From the NCBI GenBank assembly GCA_037783545.1, contig JBBELK010000454.1:372001-436000 (forward strand): a DNA stretch of 64,000 bases, written 5' to 3'. Shown here in pieces: positions 56,190 through 64,000 of this stretch. The translations under genes were made by a program, and so were the position numbers. A model generated the notes under the pieces. That model saw only the letters and a list, made by a program, of their open reading frames with translations. It was not told the DNA's origin and ran no database searches. The stretch is from Henricia sp. BOLD:AAB3569 (Eukaryota > Echinodermata > Asteroidea > Spinulosida > Echinasteridae). The first letter of the stretch is position 1. Each line of letters opens with the position of its first letter.

Positions 56190-56336
56190 AATTAAAGCCT
56201 TTGCATGGCGGCCATGACAGGGGGCAGTCACATTGTTACCATGTGTCATGCATGAGTAGGTGCTTTGTGGTTCTATTGTTACATCATTTATATAAGAAAA
56301 CCTGCCCCCTGTCATAGCCGCTGGTGCAGAAGCTCT
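56190..56336. repeat. CTTTGCACGGCGGCCAT repeat
   Basis: Full copy, with TTTGCATGGCGGCCATGACA at the left and GTCATAGCCGCTGGTGCA at the right; closest to the copy at 10585. Confidence 0.8.
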
Positions 56337-56706
56337 ATACATGATTTGCAAACATCAAACATAAAAACTGACAAATCATTATTATGAAAAACTGTTTTAA
56401 CTAAAAGTAAATGATCTATCCTGTGACATCAAGATGTACAGTGTACAATTTTTCTGAAAAAGTAGGAAAACTAGTATTTATTGTAAGAACAAAGAAGAGC
56501 CTGTTATCACCAGTTATCAAAAATTAAAAATCTGTTGGCTTCAAAGATCAGCATAACTGATCTCTTCATTTGCCAGCAGTGAGGAATTTGCACTATTCCA
56601 AATAAACTGGACAATTTTCTGGGATATTAATTAGACAATGGTAAATATATTTTAAATTAAATTGTTCTGATGTTTGCACTTCTACATTTGATTCGGGAAA
56701 TTACAT

Positions 56707-56958
56707 ATGCAGCACGATATGGGGCCGAGGTACCCTAACGACCCTACCATTGTCCCCCTTGTGTCTCAAACATCCAAGGAATTATTTTTAGGAGAGGGGG
56801 GGGGGGGGGGGAGTGGTGCGTTAACAAAGGGGAGAGTGTGTTGAGTCATAGGCGTAAGGGGGTCGGGAGGGGGGTGGGTGGGGGGGGGGGGGGGGGGTGT
56901 GGGGGGGGGGGGGGGTGTGGGGGGAGGTCCTTAGGCCCCAAATCGTGCTGGGTATAGG
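56707..56958. repeat. G-rich hairpin repeat with GCAGCACGATATG ends
   Basis: Left GCAGCACGATATGGGGCC, TGTGTCTCAAACATCCAAGG, long poly-G runs (56796-56930), right end CAAATCGTGCTGG. Related copy at 60374-60563. Confidence 0.75.
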
Positions 56959-57772
56959 AAATTCTACCAAGACTTAAAGAAAAGAGCCGGCCGGCTCCGA
57001 CAACAAGGTCTTAATTAGCCTTTTTAAAGTATGGCGGACACAATAGGAGGGCGCACTTTGAAGTGGGTATAAAATCGAATAAAATGCAATATAACTGCAT
57101 TTTTCACTTTGCACTTATTTATTTTATTTATAATTCTGTCTCTGTATTATAATTGTGACATATAAATCAAGTTTTTGGAAAGAAATACAATTGTTTAAAA
57201 AAAATCATACCTAAATAAATTTGCGCCCTCTCCTTTTGTTCCGCCATACTTCTAAAAGGCTAATTAGACTTAGTGTCTTAGTAAAAATGACTTAGTCAAA
57301 TTTACTAAGTAGAAGACGGTAAGAAGAGGTAACCACTGGCCTTGGGAAATGTAACTCACTATTCACATTGGGCTATACATGGCTAAACTACCCAGTGGAT
57401 CAGTATGTTTTACATCCAAAAGTCCAATATGGACATATATAAACGCCCCATGTTTATTTATGTAACATGAAATGGGCGGCCCTAAATGAGCTGATAATGT
57501 CTGATAATTGTACAAACTGGTTATTCTAACGGACAGTAATCTGTAGCATATTGAACAACAAAATGAATTTTGTATGATTTAATATATTTTGCAACCCCTA
57601 AGGCTAATAAATGTTTCAAAGTGTCACATGGGGCGTTTATAATTTTGTTCAGTGTATTTTATTCTGATACTACCGTAACTGCTATTCAATTAACAGCTTC
57701 ATCTTATGCTATGCTACTCAATTCTATGGTACTACAAAATGGATATAGATTTGTGTATAAACACGATTTTGG

Positions 57773-57962
57773 GTGGGGTTTGAGATGGGGGTGGAATGGG
57801 GGTGGTGTCAAGGTGTGGGGGTGGAATCAGGGTGGGGTCGGGGTGGGGTGGGGTCGGGGTCAAGGTGTGGGGGTGGGGTCAAGGTGTGGGAGTGGGGTCA
57901 AGGTGTGGGAGTGTGGGGGTGGGGTCAAGGTGTGGGGGTGGGGTCGAGGGGGAGCGGGGGTA
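57773..57962. repeat. G-rich minisatellite of GGTCAAGGTGTGGGGGTG units
   Basis: Diverged units of about 12-22 bp on the plus strand. The long frame across it is a product of the repeat. Confidence 0.85.
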
Positions 57963-58465
57963 AGGAGGAGCTTCACTATTTACATTCAGCAGAGAGAACT
58001 GTACATAATTATCACAAAATATCCAACTCCATGGTTTGCTATTGTTTTTACTATGTTTTTTTTTTGCAAACACGTTTGTAAAATGCAAAAGGAAATACAT
58101 TTGTGAAAACAATTAGTGGGTGCATAATACACGTTGTGAAATTAGTTATATCCTCTATAAACGTGTCAAGGTTCTTATCCAGTTTAAAACCAGCAAATCA
58201 CACATTTATTCCCTTAATACAACATACATGTGACCTGATTAAGACTTGTTCTACATTTTATAGAAAGTCTTTTAATATTTTACTTTAGCTAGTCAGACGC
58301 AGTTTTTATCACCCAATAAATTGCCCAATCTTGACAAGAATATACTTTTAATGGCAACCTTCCCTTATATTCAAACTGAGGTTTTTTGGAGGGGAAAACA
58401 TTCCCATTTTTTAGCAGAGGAAAATGACGGATGAGGAAGCCAAATAAAAACCTTAAATGATCGGT

Positions 58466-61400
58466 TTACAAGCACCCAAGAAGCTGTGCATAGACTTGGT
58501 CTGACGAGATTGCGGCCGCTGACTGGAACGTTGATACAAAGGCCCTCATGCTTGATTCATCAGTTACCTACCACAGATACAGGCCAAAAGAGTTACCATA
58601 CTGTCAATTCATATTATAGCGCTCTTCAAGAAACAGAACTAAATATGGACTCATTATAGCGCTCTTCAAGGGACCCAAATAATTTGAGCTTTATATGCAT
58701 ACAGAGAGCGCTTTAACCAGTGCATACACAATGCAGGGAATAATGGCTGGGACTTAGAAAAAGGAGCTTTATATCGAGAAGAGCTTTATACCAGGGGGTG
58801 TTATAACGAGAGTTTACTGTATACCAAATGTTATGCACTTATCCGGGAAAACCCTGATCAAGATTCCTACATTATTATTACCCCTGATCATAGGGCTCTA
58901 TTAAATCACTCCATATACCATCTCAGCTCCCTGCCTATTAGGCACTCAATGGCTAATCAAACACATTAACATTCGCTACTCTCTCAGGTACCCATTTTTA
59001 CTCCTGGGTGGAGGGAAGCAATGTATGGCAAAGTACCTTGCCCAAGGGTACACGCACCATGGAAGGGCCGGACCTGGATTCGAACCCACTACCTTTGGAA
59101 CTAACCCAGGTTTTAAATACGATTCACTAGACCGCTCCGCCACAGCACACTATATCCATAAAGCGCACAATGTAACAAACGATGGTAACATGACACAATG
59201 TAACCGGGGCACATAGCATGCTCCAATTTCACGGAAATTCTTGCTTTCCCTATCAAATTGCATGACAAATAACCCACTGACCTGATTAAGGAAGAAGTGC
59301 CTTGCTACAATCAGGAAGTACTTCTTGTCAATGGCCTCTAAGCGTCCCATTCGACCTACAATGTGAGGAAGTCTGATAGTTTGCAAAGTCAAGGTCAAGG
59401 TCAAATGTCACATTGTTGAAGCTACAAGTAGATACTAAATACAATCATGGTGGATATTAAAGGCCCAGTGGATCATTTGCAATGACCCCAAAAGGTAATC
59501 GACGAGTTTACAGGGGAAAGTCCTGAAAGTAAAGATTGAATTAATAGCAACTATCCAATGAAAGGTTTTCGCTCAAAATGATATAATTTTACCAGAAAAA
59601 AAATCCGTAAAGATGAAATTATTTAGATCGTTTGCAAACGATTTACTTATTTTTGGTTCGCATCTACGCGGTCCAAAATGCATGGGCGCTTTGTACTCTG
59701 TCTGCGTGTTCCAACGCGATGCATTTTTATCGATCGCGCGCACACGCAGTATATGATGTGCGCCACAGAGTGCATGACGCAAGCCACATAGTACCCGATC
59801 AACTGAGAACGAATATTTGAAACACCCCGCCAAGACCAGGAAAACGCATATGGATTTTCATGATTTTTTTAAACGTGGTACATTTGACAAAGCTGAAATT
59901 TCTTCGGATGAGTTTGTTGATGTCTTTCTTTTGATTTATAATGGTTTTATTCGCAGAATCGCTCAAAAACAGATCATCTACAGGGCCTTTAACATGTGTA
60001 TGGGTTTGTGGTAGCACCATCATATCTCTTGTGGAGTTCTGAAAAACAACTGTAACATGCCACACTCACCAGACCTTTTCTAAACCCCACATATACAAAA
60101 GAGATATTCACATGGTGCTAACGCAAACCAAATACACAATCATTATTTATCTAGTTTAGGTAGTGATACTGAAACTAAATGTTAATTCAGTCTTTTATTG
60201 CATTCTTGTGGGTTTTTAATCAATGGAAAGGTTATTGTTGAAGCTTTCGTTTTACACACATTTGACTGGCACACCTTCAATGGTTGAGATGGTTTTCAGT
60301 TTTATTGAAAAAAAAGAAGACAAGGTCAGTTCTTTTTTACCAATTCTGCTTCCGGTTTTGGCTTAAATTTCCATATGCAGCACGATATGTGGCAGAGGGC
60401 CTTGCCCCTATCATTGTTCCCCCATTGTGTCTCAAACATCCAAGGAATTTCCAAATAATTCCTTTCAGTTTTTAGGGGGTGTTGGTGCATTAACAAAAGG
60501 GAAGAGTGTGTTGAGGTATAGGGGCGTTAGGGGGGAGTCCCTCTGCCACATATCGTGCTGGTATATAAATTTCTTGTTGATGCATCAATACAGTTGTATC
60601 TGTGAGCAGACAGCATTTCAAGCAAAAGCAATAGACCGTATTGAATAGCCGCCATTGCGTGGGGCAGTTTCTTTGTTCCTTGAGGACATGCATGGTTGCA
60701 CATAGTGTGCTTCCATTGTTGAACGGTTTAAGTGACAAAAGGTGCCCCACGAAATGGCGGCTATTCGATACGGTCTATAGTGTAATCCGAGCAACATTTA
60801 GTGAGCCCGCCCTCTTGTGGTTATTCCATTGTTACTGCGGTGTATTTCTATTGTGCCGTCATGTAAATACCTTGGAGATACACCGCAGTTTTCAATCGTC
60901 TAGTCTATATGTTCCTGGAATTTTCAAATCAAATCATCAAAGATTTTAGACAAAGCGGAAAATCATTGGCTCAATAATACAGATCCAAAACTTGTTATCT
61001 GAAAAGGATACAGAGCTCTGATCCATGGATTAGTGGAAGCACTAATGAAGAAACACGTCAGGCTCCATATTGCCATGGCAATAGGGGTCCGCTGGGTGAA
61101 GTTTGAGAGTGATAACATGACCCACTCACGCACGCCTTGCGGTTGGCCTTGGGTGTGCAGACTTCCAAATACCTGCGGTTGAGAAAAAGAGATATGTGAT
61201 CTGTTGGACATTGCACCAGCCGCCATCTTAGGACCCAATCACATTAGGGACCATTAGAAATGGTACGCGTACGGGAAACGTGTGCGGCTCACAGAAACTG
61301 GGTTGTTATATCACAATTTTGCGTGGCTGTTCAAGAAATGTGCGGATCTGTACATGGTTATATTGATGTGAAAGTCACATTACCTATGCTGTGCAGACAA

Positions 61401-64000
61401 AATAACCGCGCAAACTGTGGGTACAACCATCTAGTTTTTCTGAGCCGCATACGTTTCCCGTCCGCGTATCATTTCTAATGGTCCCTACGGTCACTGTGCG
61501 TCACGCATGAGTGGGCACTTTGTGGATCTATTGTTACATCATTTAAATAAGAAAACTTCCCCCTAAGGCACAGGGGCCAATTTCATGGAGCTGTTTAGCA
61601 GCCTATTTTGTGCTAACAGACCGAGGCTCCGGCTATTTCACGGCGACTGTAACCATAAGCACTGCAACATGTTCGCTAGCTTCAGAGGCAGAGGTTGCTA
61701 AAGATAGTGTCACAATAATATGCCTGTTTCCAAGCACACACATGTTTAAGGGTCTTTCTATAAATTAGGGGTCCAAAAGTGTGACATTTAGTGTCCCCCG
61801 TTACACCTGATATGTGTTATTTTTCGCACAAAAATCATTAAAATGGCTTTTAAACCATTTTTTATGAATTGTACTTTATGTACTCACTCTTTGAGATGGA
61901 AAGTATTTAAAGAATGTGTCCTGAATTTACAAAAACAAGATGTAAAATGTAACGGGGGACGCCAACATTGGACCCCTAATTTATAGAAAGACCCTTAAGC
62001 ACGTCGTAACTTTTTTCTGGTATAAAAAGCACACTTTTTCAGCTATTGCTTAAGGCAGCACCATGAATATGGCCCATGGGTGCTGATATTGGCCAGAGCC
62101 AAAGGCTTTAGGCAAAACCTGGGTAAATAAATTGAACAAACAAAATAAACTTGAGGTTTGCCGTACTTACCTTGAAGACAACCGTGGCCATGAGTTGTGG
62201 ATGCGGCTGCTGATTGGACAAAAATTCACCAATCACTTTGTTCATGACGTCTTGCGGAGAGAAGAAATCACAGACGCAGGCTGGTAGAATGTGGGCGACT
62301 GCGCGAGCTTCGCTGGGATAGCCCTTGCGTATCCTGGAGTAAGACAGACAAAATGACGCACAAAATTGGAAAACAGAATTACATAATGACAAAGACATGC
62401 TAAAGCACTTTATTCATGATGTTTTATGGAGTGATCACACAGCGTGCTCGGGCGAGACTCGAACCCACGACCTCCTGCATACTAGGCAGATGTCCTAACC
62501 ACTCGACTACCGAGTTGGCCAATGTTGAGCAGCCGGTTCGAATCATTTAGCAGCGGGTACCGCAACTGATGAGAGAATGCAACTTGGCTTGTGTCGGGGG
62601 AATGAATATTAATGAGGGTTTGTTTTGCACTACCCAAGGTAACTTGATTAGCACTGTATACTCTGTGCTTCACCGAGACACTAAGTTGGACTCGAACCCA
62701 AGACCTCCTGCATACTAGGCAGATGTCTTAACCATGTCTTGACCTTGGAAGTCAACTACCAAAACATCATGTGCACATGTCCAGTAAAAACTTGGTACTC
62801 GCTTACGAACTCGGCACCCACCTGTCAAACAGTACAGATATCCTCTCCATGACCATGACCTGACTCTCGGGGTCATGTGACTCCGTGCTGCCCACTGATT
62901 GGCTGTCGATCAGTGTCTCTCTGTGTTTCTGTACATACATGCTCGTGAGGAGTAACCCCAGGGCTGACATTGCATGAAGTGGGGAGGGCATGCATAGCCT
63001 GAGAAGGAACAATCATTGGGAAAAATTGCTTGAAGTAAAAAGGTATTTGGGGAGAAATATGACAAGGCATATAGACCGTATCGAATAGCCGCCATTTCGT
63101 GGGGCAGTTTCTTTGTGCCTTGAGGACATGCGTGGTTGCACATGTTGTGCTTCCATTGTTGAACGGTTGAAGTAACAAAAGGTGCCCCACAAAACGGCGG
63201 ATATTCGATACGGTTTATTGTTGTGGTTAAGAAGTACACTTTAATACAAAAACAAGTTTTAAATAACATTTTTTGCTGTCAACAGAAACACTTAAAAATC
63301 CTCCATTTTAATCATCTTTATTGAACTTTTTAAAAAACAACAATAAGCAAGACTGGATGTATTTACACTAAGCAACAAAAGAAACACATTTCTCGTTTAA
63401 CACAATTTGAAGTATCATAAATTAACTTGAAACAACAAAGTCAAGACTAATCCACCGGATGTGATTTAGACTCCAAACTGCCAACTTACTTGTCCATGCT
63501 GAGCTTAGTGAGTACTTCAACTTCTTGATGTGATAAGACGCCAGATATTAAAAGTCTCTCAAACCCCCTCATGATTGCTTGGTAGACGGTGGGTGAGGTC
63601 GCGCCGTCGCTCAGAGTGGCCATTGAGATACAGCTCTTTAAGAAAACAAAGAAACGTTTGCTAAGTACGGTGGGGTGCTGTGGCTGCATGAGCCAGCTAA
63701 GTGAATACTAGTGTTATAAACGAGAGACTCCAAACCCCCTCATGATTGCTTGGTAGATGGTGGGCGAAGTCGCTCCGTCACTCAGAGTGGACATTGATAT
63801 ACAGCTCTTCAAGAAAACAATAGGTAAAGAAATTGGAAAAATCTCGGCAAGTTTGACTGTGGCGGTTTTAGGAATCTGAAATTAACAGTCTTACCTGCAT
63901 AATTGCCATGGTGAAATCACTTCCTCGGATGAAGTTTTTGTGGTATTCAATGACGTAGAACGCTGCTGTTAACATGACAAGAGTATGGCGCTGGCTGGCA
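58466..64000 (-). CDS. HTT: Huntingtin, C-terminal seven exons (gene runs off the right edge)
   Basis: Exons 63895-64000 (cut by the window), 63490-63635, 62822-62998, 62171-62333, 61012-61172, 59282-59372 and 58466-58567 join in phase and encode about 314 residues ending in TAA. The order of motifs matches the huntingtin C-HEAT domain: [101 protein letters not shown], then MRAFVSTFQ near the end. Huntingtin is a large HEAT-repeat scaffold that binds HAP40 and acts in vesicle transport and autophagy. The final exon is the least conserved part and was placed by length and position match to the human ending. The donor of exon 61012-61172 is the weak GTATCC but is required by phase. The polyglutamine-coding end of the gene lies outside the window. 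Confidence 0.95.
58868..59155 (-). repeat. SINE with tRNA-like head
   Basis: Read from the right: GTGCTGTGGCGGAGCGGTCT, B box GGGTTCGAATCC, GTACCCTTGGGCAAGGTAC, body, (AATAAT) tail. It sits between the two last HTT exons. Confidence 0.85.
59457..59992 (-). repeat. 530-bp TTAA-edged repeat, copy 3
   Basis: Nearly identical to the copy at 52106-52637, flanked by TTAA, inside the HTT intron upstream of exon 59282-59372. High similarity between copies suggests recent movement. Confidence 0.85.
60374..60563. repeat. G-rich hairpin repeat
   Basis: Ends GCAGCACGATATGTGGCAGA and complement; centre TGTGTCTCAAACATCCAAGG. In the HTT intron. Confidence 0.8.
60632..60779. repeat. GAATAGCCGCCATT hairpin
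   Basis: The most perfect copy of the family: ATAGACCGTATTGAATAGCC and complement, with centre CATGCATGGTTGCACATAG. Confidence 0.9.
61211..61565. repeat. CTTTGCACGGCGGCCAT repeat split by the AGGGACCATTAG element
   Basis: Outer parts 61211-61245 and 61488-61565; the inner hairpin element is 61246-61487. The junction lies at the same point of the outer repeat as in 17-399. Confidence 0.8.
61574..62075. repeat. Hairpin GGGCCAATTTCAT with nested TTAA-edged element
   Basis: Outer ends GGGGCCAATTTCATGGAGCT and CCATGAATATGGCCC. Inner element 61746-61998 has 27-bp inverted ends (GGGTCTTTCTATAAATTAGG) and TTAA at both edges. Confidence 0.85.
62440..62740 (-). repeat. tRNA-Thr-derived repeat pair in an HTT intron
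   Basis: 62446-62520 reads on the minus strand as a tRNA-like unit with loop CTAGTAT (AGU, Thr). A second, partial unit follows at 62694-62740 with the same GACCTCCTGCATACTAGGCA block. Both show stem mismatches. Confidence 0.75.
63072..63219. repeat. GAATAGCCGCCATT hairpin
   Basis: Second well-preserved copy in the HTT introns, ends TAGACCGTATCGAATAGCCG and complement. Confidence 0.9.
63720..63825 (-). pseudogene. Truncated duplicate of an HTT exon
   Basis: A second copy of the 5' part of HTT exon 63490-63635 lies in the intron just upstream of it. The copy keeps the acceptor region (CTTGAAG) and reads [20 protein letters not shown], then MRGF, where similarity ends; no donor follows and the frame meets a stop soon after. 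Inclusion would truncate huntingtin, so it is probably an unused relic. Confidence 0.8.

Noticed and set aside
57570-58106. 178-codon plus-strand frame
   Set aside because: Its centre is the G-rich minisatellite at 57773-57962 and its ends are AT-rich noncoding DNA.

Overview
The window reads as animal nuclear DNA: long introns with GT-AG borders, AT-rich spacers, many short interspersed and hairpin repeats, and no operon-like gene packing. The genes recognised and the style of the repeats (tRNA-headed SINEs containing a GCCCTTGGGCAAGG-type block, TACATG-rich microsatellite) suggest a marine deuterostome, most likely an echinoderm such as a sea star. The taxon is inferred, not shown.

Four protein-coding genes are supported, all on the minus strand, so they read from right to left. 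(1) Positions 58466-64000 hold the last seven coding exons of huntingtin (HTT), ending at a stop codon; the rest of the gene lies beyond the right edge. (2) Positions 43667-51046 hold a complete four-exon gene for an eight-pass membrane protein that resembles the Tincar family. (3) Positions 33340-36622 hold a two-exon class C GPCR of metabotropic glutamate receptor type, with several glutamate-pocket positions changed. (4) Positions 11267-30758 hold a complete 17-exon gene for the coiled-coil protein CCDC186 (C10orf118), 1093 residues, with an unusually long, probably disordered N-terminal exon.

Positions 1-11000 contain no gene I can recognise, only nested repeats and single-copy AT-rich DNA. 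Most of the introns and spacers consist of repeats: several hairpin (foldback) families with many copies each, tRNA-derived SINEs, two Tc1/mariner-type deletion derivatives (one with Sleeping Beauty-like ends), TTAA-flanked elements, a LINE 3' fragment, and several minisatellites, one of which alternates two unit lengths.

The most notable pattern is repeated local duplication of exons. Four exons (CCDC186 exons 5, 8 and 17, and one HTT exon) each have a second, usually truncated copy within about 200 bp. Three copies look decayed. The fourth, a copy of the CCDC186 terminal exon, keeps a splice acceptor and an open frame, so it could encode an alternative C-terminus. The genes show no obvious shared pathway; their common strand and adjacency are observed, and a functional link is not claimed.
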